From DATGFK01 sp040007395 (lineage in GTDB: Bacteria > Chloroflexota > Anaerolineae > Aggregatilineales > UBA2796), in the NCBI GenBank assembly GCA_040007395.1, contig JBDTVG010000134.1:1-25754 (forward strand): DNA of 25,754 nt. Reading direction: 5' to 3'. Positions 1-7,730 of the stretch are shown here, piece by piece. Below the pieces are notes generated by a model that was not told where the DNA came from, did not search any database, and saw only the letters and a list, made by a program, of their open reading frames with translations. Numbering within the stretch: the first letter of the stretch is position 1; the number at the start of each line of letters is the position of its first letter. The position numbers and the translations under genes are program-made.

Positions 1-1
1 A

Positions 2-112
2 CGCTACACGAACGGACATTTTCCGCGGGCAACGGAGTTATTTCGCCAACTTGCGACCAGTCCAGATTTTGTAGAATTCCTGACCTTGCCAGCTTATCAA
101 TATTTGTTGTAA
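2..112 (+). CDS. aceB: Malate synthase, C-terminal end (partial)
   Basis: This reading frame is open from the left edge to a TAA at 110-112, giving 36 residues. The translation ends in FVEFLTLPAYQYLL. The FLTLPAY block preceded by an LFxxL..SPDF segment resembles the extreme C-terminus of malate synthase A, the glyoxylate-shunt enzyme that condenses glyoxylate with acetyl-CoA. Only the tail is visible, so no catalytic residue can be checked. The assignment rests on this short signature. An unrelated protein with a similar tail is possible. Confidence 0.6.
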   Translation, partial: RYTNGHFPRATELFRQLATSPDFVEFLTLPAYQYLL

Positions 113-212
113 AGTTAGAACTCTAGATATTGCCGTCAGGTCGTTGTTTGCGTTCGTGATTGTGGAACTTAGCCCTGTAGCAGTGAAAACAATAACCGGG
201 GATAGAGCAGCA

Positions 213-791
213 ATGGCAAAGTTCCAATTTAATCCTGACCGTGTGGCGCACTTTGAGGCTGTTGGCTGGCGTGCCTATTATGATCGCAATTGGCTCAAGC
301 TGTTGGGGTTGGTGATCTCGCTGTGTCAGGAACAGTTTCGTATTCCGTTTCCGGTATCGCTGCTAGCAGCGTACTATGTTACACAGGCATCGGTGGCGTG
401 GGTTCCGCTGGATCATGATGCTCAAAAGGTCTGCCAATACTACGAGAAGTTTTATCGACTCGCGCTACGTTATTCAGGCTTGAAATTCGATCCCGTGCAG
501 GTGGGCACGCTGGAACTGAAATACAACGATGATCACCGTCGGTTGTCCGGCAAACCAGACAAAACCGAATTTATTCAGACGATGGTGGAACTCCACAGCG
601 CAATCTTTGGCCTGCCACCCGATAAAGTACGTGAATCTGCCGAACTGCGGGTACTTGCCAATAACACCGTCGATCTGATCACCAGCAAAACTTCCACCGA
701 TCCTGAAGCGGATTGGGCGAAACTAGAAGACTACCTACGGCAGTGCTATCGCTCGATTGAACGTGAAAGCAATGCGGCAAAGTCACAATAG
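213..791 (+). CDS. Conserved-looking hypothetical protein, 192 aa
   Basis: I do not recognise a family. The protein is soluble, helical and rich in aromatic residues, starting MAKFQFNPDRVAHFE. One hydrophobic stretch (LLGLVISLCQ, about residues 29-38) is too short and broken to be a clear membrane span. The C-terminal part is charged and suggests helices. The open frame extends upstream to a TTG at 144. I prefer the ATG at 213 because the extra 23 codons look unlike coding sequence and the bases before 213 include a purine-rich GGGGATAGAG. It lies 80 bases before the adenosyltransferase gene on the same strand, so the two may be cotranscribed, though nothing shows a functional link. Confidence 0.7.
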   Translation: MAKFQFNPDRVAHFEAVGWRAYYDRNWLKLLGLVISLCQEQFRIPFPVSLLAAYYVTQASVAWVPLDHDAQKVCQYYEKFYRLALRYSGLKFDPVQVGTLELKYNDDHRRLSGKPDKTEFIQTMVELHSAIFGLPPDKVRESAELRVLANNTVDLITSKTSTDPEADWAKLEDYLRQCYRSIERESNAAKSQ

Positions 792-871
792 AGATTAATT
801 AATACGCAGGCAAAAACCGCTGCGATGATTTATGATCCTCCTGTGATCAAATAAAAGAATGGCGCACTTTG

Positions 872-1417
872 ATGAAGATTTATACTCGTACCGGCGATTC
901 CGGCGAGACTAGCCTGTTTGCAGGTGGACGCACCAGCAAAGATGCTACCCGGTTACATGCTTACGGCACGATTGACGAACTGAATTCGGTGCTTGGGTTG
1001 GCGCTGGCACAACATTTATCGGAGCAGGTCAGTCTATGGTTGGCGGTGATTCAAAATGAGCTATTTGTCGTGGGGTCGGATCTGGCAACACCCCTTGAGG
1101 CAGATGTGGCGTGGGTAACGCGCATCACCGACAGTGCGGTTAATCGTCTCGAACATGAGATTGATGTCATGGACGGACAGTTACCGCCGCTCAAGAATTT
1201 TATTCTGCCCGGTGGGACAGCGGGCACGGCTTCGCTGCATCTGGCACGCACGGTCTGCCGACGTGCCGAGCGCTGGATCGTGACTCTGAGCCAGCAGGAA
1301 GGGTTAAATCCCTTGCTGCTGCCATATGTCAACCGTCTCTCCGATTGGTTGTTTACCGCCGCCCGTTATGAAAACTTGCAGGCAGGCCGCGAAGAAACTG
1401 TCTGGACAAAACCGTAA
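872..1417 (+). CDS. pduO: PduO-type cob(I)alamin adenosyltransferase
   Basis: The product transfers the 5'-deoxyadenosyl group of ATP to cob(I)alamin, making the adenosylcobalamin used by mutases and some reductases. The 181-residue length fits single-domain PduO/MMAB enzymes. The N-terminal ATP loop reads TRTGDSGETSL (residues 5-15), followed by HAYGTIDELNS, and the C-terminal part has the family block ILPGGTAGTASLHLART followed by VCRRAER. The ATG at 872 directly follows an in-frame TTG at 869 and matches the usual MKIYTRTGD start. The Shine-Dalgarno is weak. I looked for a cobalamin riboswitch upstream, but the 80-base gap is too short. The gene converges with the minus-strand gene ending at 1431, with only 13 bases between them. 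Confidence 0.93.
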   Translation: MKIYTRTGDSGETSLFAGGRTSKDATRLHAYGTIDELNSVLGLALAQHLSEQVSLWLAVIQNELFVVGSDLATPLEADVAWVTRITDSAVNRLEHEIDVMDGQLPPLKNFILPGGTAGTASLHLARTVCRRAERWIVTLSQQEGLNPLLLPYVNRLSDWLFTAARYENLQAGREETVWTKP

Positions 1418-1430
1418 ACCGCCAATCGCT

Positions 1431-2591
1431 TTACTGACTTGCTGCTGCCAAAAATCCTAAATCGCGCTGGTTGATCAAGTCGATCCAAGCAACATCGGTT
1501 TGAGCGGGCAGTTGCATTGTCGCGATGACAACTTGCGCCGCGCCATCGCCCTTGACATTCACGGCAATAGGCCAGCCTTGAAACAGAGGTCGCCCCGACT
1601 GCCGGAAACTGGCATAACGCGGCAGCCGATCCGCCAGAATAGCTGCCGCTGCGTTGGCAGTGTTGCCGTCAGCATAGGTCAAGGCGATCACCCAGAAGCG
1701 GCTTTGAGCGTTGCGTCGATAGCCGATAGCAGCAGTGGTGTAACGCGGTAGCGGCTTCTCGTTCGCCAAGCCTAATTGTTTACTCAGTGCCCCTAATTGA
1801 TCGGCAGAGAGAAGCTGTTTCATCGAAGAGGCCAGAGGATCGGCGGTAATAAGCGTGTCGCTTAAAAACGGACCATTGAACAATGCAGCGCTGATTAACT
1901 GTGTGCCGGGAATGGTAGCCTGACCCTCAAGGGCATGAACCAACGCCGCGTAAGCTGGATCAGCTACAAGGGGTTGACCAGTGTTGGGGATAGCGATCTT
2001 GATCAAGGCATCCGACGGTGCGGCAATCACCACCGTATCGGAAACTATCATGCGGTTGTAGCGTGTCTGGGAGATATTAGTCTTGCTTGCCGCGTAAACC
2101 GTTGCCCCACTTACCGCGGCTGGCTTATAACCGATCGCTTGCAATGCCGCGATGATCGTCGCTGAGGAAAAATTCCCTTGCAAAACGCCATACCAATTCG
2201 GGGATACCCCGACGGTGATCTCGCGCTCAATGCTAAAGCTATCAATGCCGAAGGTTTGCTTCCACTGGGCAGACTGATCAAGGCCGCTAAACTGCGAGTA
2301 GTAGACTTGCTTACCGCTTACGTCAAGCAGATAGGCGGCTTGCTGGTTGCGATCTAGGTTCTTGAAGTCATCGGCACTCTTGATCTGAAGACCAAGCATT
2401 TGTTCCAGATCGCCCATTGCACCGTACCAAATCACGCGGCGGCTGATCTGATTATCGCTGACTTGAGCTAGCATTTTTTCTAGTGGGCCGGGGCTATTTT
2501 GTAAAGCTAACGCTGGAACCCCTACGCCAATAATCATGATGAGCAAGGTGATACTCAATAAAAGCCGAGGCATTGATTTCAGCAATCTCAT
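1431..2591 (-). CDS. Secreted protein of unknown function, 386 aa
   Basis: I do not recognise a family. From the chosen ATG the protein begins MRLLKSMPRLLLSITLLIMI and runs into a hydrophobic core ending near VPALALQ. That is a convincing Sec signal peptide with an ALA-type cleavage site and no lipobox cysteine. The mature part is mixed alpha/beta with no obvious catalytic motif and no cysteine pattern. The frame is open to 2642, but I chose 2591 because an AAGGA box sits just upstream and the signal peptide then starts at residue 1. The upstream minus-strand gene for a LysM protein ends at 2649, so the two probably form one transcript for exported proteins. Confidence 0.8.
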   Translation of the reverse strand: MRLLKSMPRLLLSITLLIMIIGVGVPALALQNSPGPLEKMLAQVSDNQISRRVIWYGAMGDLEQMLGLQIKSADDFKNLDRNQQAAYLLDVSGKQVYYSQFSGLDQSAQWKQTFGIDSFSIEREITVGVSPNWYGVLQGNFSSATIIAALQAIGYKPAAVSGATVYAASKTNISQTRYNRMIVSDTVVIAAPSDALIKIAIPNTGQPLVADPAYAALVHALEGQATIPGTQLISAALFNGPFLSDTLITADPLASSMKQLLSADQLGALSKQLGLANEKPLPRYTTAAIGYRRNAQSRFWVIALTYADGNTANAAAAILADRLPRYASFRQSGRPLFQGWPIAVNVKGDGAAQVVIATMQLPAQTDVAWIDLINQRDLGFLAAASQ

Positions 2592-2648
2592 AGTTCCTTC
2601 TTTTGGCAATGATCCCTTGCCTATTGACTCATTTTGGCTCATTTTGAC

Positions 2649-3713
2649 TCATTGACTAGTCGTGGGAGTTGGCACGCCGCCCGTTGGTTGATTGGATGCC
2701 TGCTGCGTACCCGCGCTTGTCGAGTTGGCTGTACCACCCGGCGAGCTTCCCGAAATGTTATAGGTTGCCTGAACTTCGCCTTTCGAGTCGCTGATCGTTA
2801 TTGATTGGTTCGGCGCGGTCCATAGCGCTTGCGATTGACCCCAGTACAATACTACGGGCGTATTTGTCCCAGACTTTGTATAGATTGTGACTTGCCCACC
2901 CGGGAACATCCGATAGTCGGGGAAGGTAAACTTTAAGCCATTAGCATCGGTCAGAGTCCAATCTTTCATCTGGATCAACGCCCCGCTGGTATTATGAATC
3001 TCAACACCTTCTGACGTAATATCACCAGCGCTAATCACTTTGGCAATCTCGATCTGTGTGGCAGCGGCTGTCGGTGCAATCGTCGAGGTGGGTGGGAGAG
3101 TCGGCAAGATCAGCTTGGTTGGTGTAATGGTCGGTGTTGGTTCCTCAGTTGCCAGACCGCAGCCGTTCAGTGGGATCGTTAGGACTTGACCAATCTGCAA
3201 ACGAGTCAGGTCTGAATCTTTGAGCTTGTTCGCCCGCATAATATCCGGCACAGGCACGCCGAAAACGGTGGCGATACTACCAACAGTATCACCCTTTTTG
3301 AGTGCGTAGGTTTGGCAGCCATTGGCGTTGGTCGCGACCCCCGGCACAGTACTATTGCCGCTGGCATCCGCAGTTCCTAAACCAGATGGTAGCAGTTGTG
3401 GATCGAGTGTCGGGATGTCTCCTAAAGCGGTTGAATCGTTTGTGGCTTCCACTGTACCTGCGTCCGTGGTTGAATCGGGCGACGCACCCGATGGCACAGC
3501 CCCAGCTTGTAGGGTTGCCGTGATAATCTTATAAGTAACCTCTGTGCCTCTGGGATCTAGCGTTGCCGTGACGACAACGATCAGCGGCGGCGACAGAGGC
3601 CGTTGAGTCGGCTGTGGCGCAACCCGATTCCAGATGCTGATAATCGCGATCACTGTCGCAAAAGTGACGACGATATTCAGTGCGACAAACCCCAACAGAG
3701 CGCTTCTTTTCAT
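2649..3713 (-). CDS. Membrane-anchored LysM and lamin-tail-domain protein
   Basis: The 354-residue protein has an N-terminal membrane segment (about residues 6-28, LLGFVALNIVVTFATVIAII), then a Thr/Ser/Pro-rich spacer. A LysM domain follows at about 134-182 (YALKKGDTVGSIATVFGVP ending QIGQVLTIP); LysM binds peptidoglycan or other GlcNAc polymers. A TP-rich linker leads to a second domain at about 219-320 (VEIHNTSG, DWTLTDANG, FPDYRMFPGGQ), which matches the bacterial lamin-tail (LTD) immunoglobulin-like fold. Cysteines 133 and 185 bracket the LysM and could form a disulfide. The start at 3713 puts the membrane segment at the N-terminus; the frame extends to 3833 but that extension lacks a ribosome site. 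The role is probably cell-envelope attachment, which is inference. Confidence 0.85.
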   Translation of the reverse strand: MKRSALLGFVALNIVVTFATVIAIISIWNRVAPQPTQRPLSPPLIVVVTATLDPRGTEVTYKIITATLQAGAVPSGASPDSTTDAGTVEATNDSTALGDIPTLDPQLLPSGLGTADASGNSTVPGVATNANGCQTYALKKGDTVGSIATVFGVPVPDIMRANKLKDSDLTRLQIGQVLTIPLNGCGLATEEPTPTITPTKLILPTLPPTSTIAPTAAATQIEIAKVISAGDITSEGVEIHNTSGALIQMKDWTLTDANGLKFTFPDYRMFPGGQVTIYTKSGTNTPVVLYWGQSQALWTAPNQSITISDSKGEVQATYNISGSSPGGTANSTSAGTQQASNQPTGGVPTPTTSQ

Positions 3714-3832
3714 ATCCCAACCTACTTGAGAGGACTGATCGAGGCGCACTATAGCACAGGAGCTAATATTGCGCCATATCGCGACGACCTTGCGTAGGGT
3801 TATTGCATCAAATTGTGAATAGGCACAATTCA

Positions 3833-3955
3833 CCTCACCCTCTCCCTCTTTTAGGGGTAGGTAGTTGATTATAGCAACGGGTCGGGCAGCCCGACCCCTA
3901 CCTCCAAACGGTATTAGGTAGGGGCCGTCGCCTGCACGGCCCTGTATTTTTGGAA
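3833..3955. repeat. Interspersed intergenic palindromic repeat, copy A
   Basis: The gene-free stretch 3714-4016 contains a composite GC-rich repeat. It opens with CCTCACCCTCTCCCTCTT (3833-3850). A self-complementary GTCGGGCAGCCCGAC follows, then CCCCTACCT pairing with AGGTAGGGG, then a hairpin with loop CGCCTGC and a following TATTTTT. Bases 3916-3954 match 10097-10135 at 35 of 39 positions. The opening motif recurs at 9890 and 18343. No reading frame crosses it. It is probably a dispersed REP- or MITE-like element, and the hairpin plus T-run could end transcription. Nothing else is visible in the stretch. Confidence 0.75.
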
Positions 3956-4016
3956 ATACCTTCCCTTGAAAGACTCTCTCTATGAAGTGGACAGGGATTT
4001 AGGATGGGAAAATCGC

Positions 4017-4859
4017 TCACCATGACGGCACAAATCCCTCACGGCCTTCGCGCAACCCCGGCAAATAGCTGTGCAACACAGACACCACTTCCCGATAGCG
4101 GGCGGGAGTCCACGCTAGCTGTGCCGAAAGCGCCCACGCGTTATCGCCTGTACTGGCAGCAAACCGCTGCTTCCCTGTGTGAAATTCCTGCACAACAAAA
4201 TGCTGAACACCTGTCTCGCGCAAACGCTCACCGAATGCTTGTGGATCGCGCACCGGGAGCAGCGGCGTTAGCGTGATACACGTCTCGATCCCGGCAGCGG
4301 CGACTTCCGCAATCGCGTTAAGGCGCTGCGTGACAGAGGGACAAGTTGGCTCAAATGCACGGCGGATTGCTTCATCATCAGTCGTAATGGTCATATTGAC
4401 ACGCACGCGCTTAAAGCGCTTCAAGAGATCAAGATCGCGTGTTACCAATGGACTGCGCGTCTGAACGACGAGTTTTACATCGTGATATTCAGCCAGTTCC
4501 GCGACCAATGAGCGCGTTAGCTCCAATTCTCTCTCGACAGGCTGGTAAGGATCGGTGACGCTGCTCATATAGATCGTTTTATCGATCAGCGGCTTGCGGC
4601 GATAGTTGATGAGCAATTGCAATGCGTTATCTTTGATGTGAACCCAGTGTCCCCACTGCGCTTTGAGTTCGTCTGTGCTAGCAAACGATGCCGCATAACA
4701 GTAGGTGCAGGCGAACGTGCAGCCCGAATAGGGATTAAGCGTGAAATCAAACTGATCGATAAAGCCAGAAGCACGCGACAGGATCGACTTGGCTTGCCGA
4801 TGCTCAATCCGATTTTTCGAGCGAACACGCGGAATTTGATCGGTTTGCAATTCGGACAT
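4017..4859 (-). CDS. Radical SAM protein, spore photoproduct lyase-like (Rv2578c type)
   Basis: This 280-residue protein carries the radical SAM cysteine motif CTFACTYC (C47, C51, C54) after LNPYSG, the signature of the SPL-like 'Rv2578c' group. These proteins bind a [4Fe-4S] cluster and cleave S-adenosylmethionine. The group is often labelled DNA repair photolyase, but its true substrate is not established. The segment MTITTDDEAIRRAFEPTCPS fits the same group. Start 4857-4859 is supported by a GAGGT box seven bases upstream. It lies downstream of kdpC on the same strand, separated by a hairpin at 4974-5006, so it may be a separate transcript. Confidence 0.88.
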   Translation of the reverse strand: MSELQTDQIPRVRSKNRIEHRQAKSILSRASGFIDQFDFTLNPYSGCTFACTYCYAASFASTDELKAQWGHWVHIKDNALQLLINYRRKPLIDKTIYMSSVTDPYQPVERELELTRSLVAELAEYHDVKLVVQTRSPLVTRDLDLLKRFKRVRVNMTITTDDEAIRRAFEPTCPSVTQRLNAIAEVAAAGIETCITLTPLLPVRDPQAFGERLRETGVQHFVVQEFHTGKQRFAASTGDNAWALSAQLAWTPARYREVVSVLHSYLPGLREGREGFVPSW

Positions 4860-4973
4860 GGTTCTACCTCACATCGCCCAAATGGGATGAAAATGATAGA
4901 ACAAATGTTTCAGAAACGCAAGCTCAAATCACGCTATTCTGGCAATTTTCGAGTTGGGCAAACTATCTATACA

Positions 4974-5006
4974 GCCGTCATCCCCAGATAGGCTGAGGAT
5001 GACGGC
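4974..5006 (-). terminator. Hairpin after kdpC, terminator-like
   Basis: GCCGTCATCC (4974-4983) and GGATGACGGC (4997-5006) form a perfect 10-bp stem with a 13-base loop, starting six bases after the kdpC stop codon. No strong T-run follows on the minus strand, so it may be an mRNA 3'-end stabiliser or a member of the GTCATCC-type dispersed repeat rather than a classic intrinsic terminator. A related TCATCCC/GGGATGA hairpin is at 17215-17238. Confidence 0.55.
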
Positions 5007-5011
5007 GTAAA

Positions 5012-5602
5012 TTACTTCACCGCATCCAGCGCCAGATTGAGTTCCAACACATTCACGCGAGGTTCGCCAAGAATACCCAGTGTCCGCCCTTTTGTGTATG
5101 TGTCCACAAGTTGCTGAACGGCTGCTGCATCCATGTTACGTGCCGCCGCGACGCGGTTCACCTGATACTTCGCCGCCGCCGGACTGATGTCCGGGTCAAG
5201 GCCGCTGGCTGACGCAGTGACTAGATCCACCGGGATTGCGGCAGCGTTCTGTGGATCGGCGGCTTTCAGTGCCTCGATACGTGCTTTAGCCGCATCGACG
5301 ATTGCTGGGTTGAGCGGGCCATAATTCGAGCCGGAAGAACCTGTTAGTTTGTCAGCATTAAACGCCGTATAGGGAACTGGCCCAGTGGCAGACAGACGGC
5401 CCCAGAAATACTTAGGAGCATCAAAGTTTTGACCGATGAGCGCAGATCCGACAACCTTGCCATCGCGGGTAATCAGGCTGCCGTTGGCCTGATACGGAAA
5501 GATCGCCTGCGCGAGTACTGTCATGACAAACGGGTACAGTAATCCTGTCAGTAGGGTTAGTAGAACGAACGCGACGAGCGCCGCTCTGAGTTGTTTAGCC
5601 AT
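5012..5602 (-). CDS. kdpC: Potassium-transporting ATPase subunit C
   Basis: KdpC is the single-span accessory subunit of the high-affinity K+ pump KdpFABC and stabilises the KdpA-KdpB complex. The 196-residue length is typical. One N-terminal transmembrane helix (about residues 8-30) is followed by a periplasmic domain with conserved blocks GSALIGQNFDAPKYFWGR and SGSNYGPLNP, and late SASGLDPDISPAAA and VNVLELNLALD, all diagnostic of KdpC. An AAGGA box eight to nine bases upstream supports the ATG at 5602. The gene starts 35 bases after the kdpB stop and is the last kdp gene of the operon. Confidence 0.98.
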   Translation of the reverse strand: MAKQLRAALVAFVLLTLLTGLLYPFVMTVLAQAIFPYQANGSLITRDGKVVGSALIGQNFDAPKYFWGRLSATGPVPYTAFNADKLTGSSGSNYGPLNPAIVDAAKARIEALKAADPQNAAAIPVDLVTASASGLDPDISPAAAKYQVNRVAAARNMDAAAVQQLVDTYTKGRTLGILGEPRVNVLELNLALDAVK

Positions 5603-5637
5603 TTTGCGGTTCCTTTTTCTTGTTTGTGATGGGGCTT

Positions 5638-7719
5638 CTAAACTAGATGCAGCGCAGCAAGAATGATGTCTATGAGCTTGATGCCCACAAACGGAATAAT
5701 CAGTCCGCCGACCCCATAGATGAGCAGGTTATCGCGCAGCAGTGTCGAAGCGCCCACAGGCCGATAGCGCACGCCACGCAACGCCAACGGGATTAGCACG
5801 ATAATGATTAGCGCATTGAAGATAACCGCCGATAGAATCGCGCTCTGCGGTGTGGTCAAGCCCATAATGTTGAGCTTTTGCAGCACGGGATAGGTTGAGG
5901 CAAACGCCGCCGGAATGATCGCGAAGTACTTGGATACGTCGTTGGCAATACTGAACGTTGTCAGTGCGCCGCGTGTCATCAGCAATTGCTTACCGATCTC
6001 CACGATCTCAATCAGCTTGGTCGGGTTAGAGTCGAGATCGACCATGTTACCCGCTTCTTTGGCGGCCTGAGTACCTGTATTCATGGCAACGGCGACATCG
6101 GCTTGTGCTAAGGCGGGCGCGTCGTTGGTGCCATCACCTGTCATGGCAACCAAGCGTCCGCCCGTTTGAGTTTCACGAATTAGCTTGAGCTTGGTTTCGG
6201 GCGTAGCCTGTGCCAAAAAGTCATCGACTCCAGCTTCGGCGGCAATGGCAGCAGCCGTCAACGGGTTATCGCCCGTGATCATGACCGTCTTGATGCCCAT
6301 GCGACGCAGTTCAGCAAAGCGTTCCTTGATGCCGCCTTTCACAATGTCCTTCAATTGGATTACGCCGAGGACATTTTTGTTGTCAGCGACCACCAACGGC
6401 GTTGCGCCCTGCTTGGCAACATCATCAACGATTGACCGAACTTTAGGTGGAAACGTCCCGCCCAATTGATCAACATAACTGGCGATGGCATCCGATGCAC
6501 CCTTGCGGATCTGTCGCCCATTCATATCGACACCACTCATCCGGGTTTGGGCTGTGAATGGCACAAAGGTGGCACCTAGCGCGGCAATATCCCGTTCACG
6601 AATACCATATTTCTCTTTGGCAAGGATAACGATGCTGCGTCCTTCAGGCGTTTCATCGGCTAGCGATGAAATTTGCGCTGCATCTGCCAGTTGCTCCTCG
6701 GTGATCCCCTCAGCGGGGAAGAAAGCGGTTGCCTGTCGATTGCCTAGCGTAATCGTGCCTGTTTTGTCTAGCAGCAAGACATCCACGTCGCCAGCCGCTT
6801 CAACCGCACGACCCGATACCGCAATCACATTCGCCTGAATCATGCGATCCATACCCGCGATCCCGATAGCGGATAACAACCCGCCGATGGTCGTTGGGAT
6901 CAGGCAGACCAGCAGCGCGACCAACACTGTCACCGTAATCGGGATACCCTGTCCGGCGGACTGGACACTGAACAGTGAGAAGGGTAGCAAGGTCGAAACT
7001 GCCAGCAGAAAAATGATCGTCAGTGCTGCCAACAAAATCGTGAGTGCAATCTCGTTGGGGGTTTTCTGGCGTTTTGCCCCTTCAACCATGGCGATCATGC
7101 GATCCAGAAAGGTTTCGCCGGGATTCGAGTTAATCTCAATGATTAACCAGTCTGACAGCACTCTTGTACCGCCAGTCACCGAACTACGATCCCCGCCACT
7201 TTCACGGATCACGGGCGCACTTTCGCCAGTAATCGCGCTTTCATCAACCGAGGCAATCCCTTCAACAATCGTGCCGTCGCTAGGGATAGGGTCGCCAGCC
7301 TCAACCAGCACCACATCCCCTTTACGGAGTTCGGCGGCGCTCACGGTTGTAATTGCCGCATCACGCTTCGGTTTTGCCAATTTTTTGGCGTTCACATCGC
7401 GCCGCGATTTACGCAAGGCATCGGCCTGAGCTTTGCCACGACCTTCAGCCATTGCTTCGGCAAAGTTAGCGAACACTACAGTAAACCACAACCAAAGTGA
7501 AATCGCCAGCACAAAGCCAGCATTTTCTTCGCCTTTACCCGTGAAAACCCATTGCAGCCACAGTAAGGTTGTCAATAGTGCGCCGACTTCGACCACAAAC
7601 ATCACTGGGTTTTTGATCTGGTGGCGCGGATCTAGCTTGGTGAACGAGTCAACGACAGCTCTCCGCACGATTGGCGGGTCAAATAAGGGCCGAGCTTTGG
7701 CCCTGGGTTGCATCGTCAT
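5638..7719 (-). CDS. kdpB: Potassium-transporting ATPase ATP-binding subunit B
   Basis: KdpB is the P-type ATPase subunit that energises K+ uptake. The 693-residue protein has all expected P-type motifs: actuator loop ITGESAPV (about residues 163-170), membrane motif LIPTTIGGLLSAIG, phosphorylation motif DKTGTIT with the acceptor D318, and hinge MTGDGTNDAPALAQADVAVAM. C-terminal membrane helices include FSIANDVSKYFAIIPAAF. The start at 7719 has AGAGGA seven bases upstream. An in-frame ATG two codons later is a minor alternative. It begins 11 bases after the kdpA stop. No kdpD or kdpE sensor genes are present in this window. Confidence 0.99.
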   Translation of the reverse strand: MTMQPRAKARPLFDPPIVRRAVVDSFTKLDPRHQIKNPVMFVVEVGALLTTLLWLQWVFTGKGEENAGFVLAISLWLWFTVVFANFAEAMAEGRGKAQADALRKSRRDVNAKKLAKPKRDAAITTVSAAELRKGDVVLVEAGDPIPSDGTIVEGIASVDESAITGESAPVIRESGGDRSSVTGGTRVLSDWLIIEINSNPGETFLDRMIAMVEGAKRQKTPNEIALTILLAALTIIFLLAVSTLLPFSLFSVQSAGQGIPITVTVLVALLVCLIPTTIGGLLSAIGIAGMDRMIQANVIAVSGRAVEAAGDVDVLLLDKTGTITLGNRQATAFFPAEGITEEQLADAAQISSLADETPEGRSIVILAKEKYGIRERDIAALGATFVPFTAQTRMSGVDMNGRQIRKGASDAIASYVDQLGGTFPPKVRSIVDDVAKQGATPLVVADNKNVLGVIQLKDIVKGGIKERFAELRRMGIKTVMITGDNPLTAAAIAAEAGVDDFLAQATPETKLKLIRETQTGGRLVAMTGDGTNDAPALAQADVAVAMNTGTQAAKEAGNMVDLDSNPTKLIEIVEIGKQLLMTRGALTTFSIANDVSKYFAIIPAAFASTYPVLQKLNIMGLTTPQSAILSAVIFNALIIIVLIPLALRGVRYRPVGASTLLRDNLLIYGVGGLIIPFVGIKLIDIILAALHLV

Positions 7720-7730
7720 GGATATATCCT

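Noticed and set aside
792..871. Cobalamin riboswitch before the adenosyltransferase
   Set aside because: The gap is 80 bases, too short for the aptamer, and no B12-box-like sequence was seen.
2592..2642. N-terminal extension of the 386-residue secreted protein
   Set aside because: It would place charged residues before the signal peptide and lacks a ribosome site, whereas 2591 has AAGGA.
6842..7429. 195-codon open frame on +
   Set aside because: Antisense shadow of kdpB; the opposite strand has complete P-type ATPase motifs.
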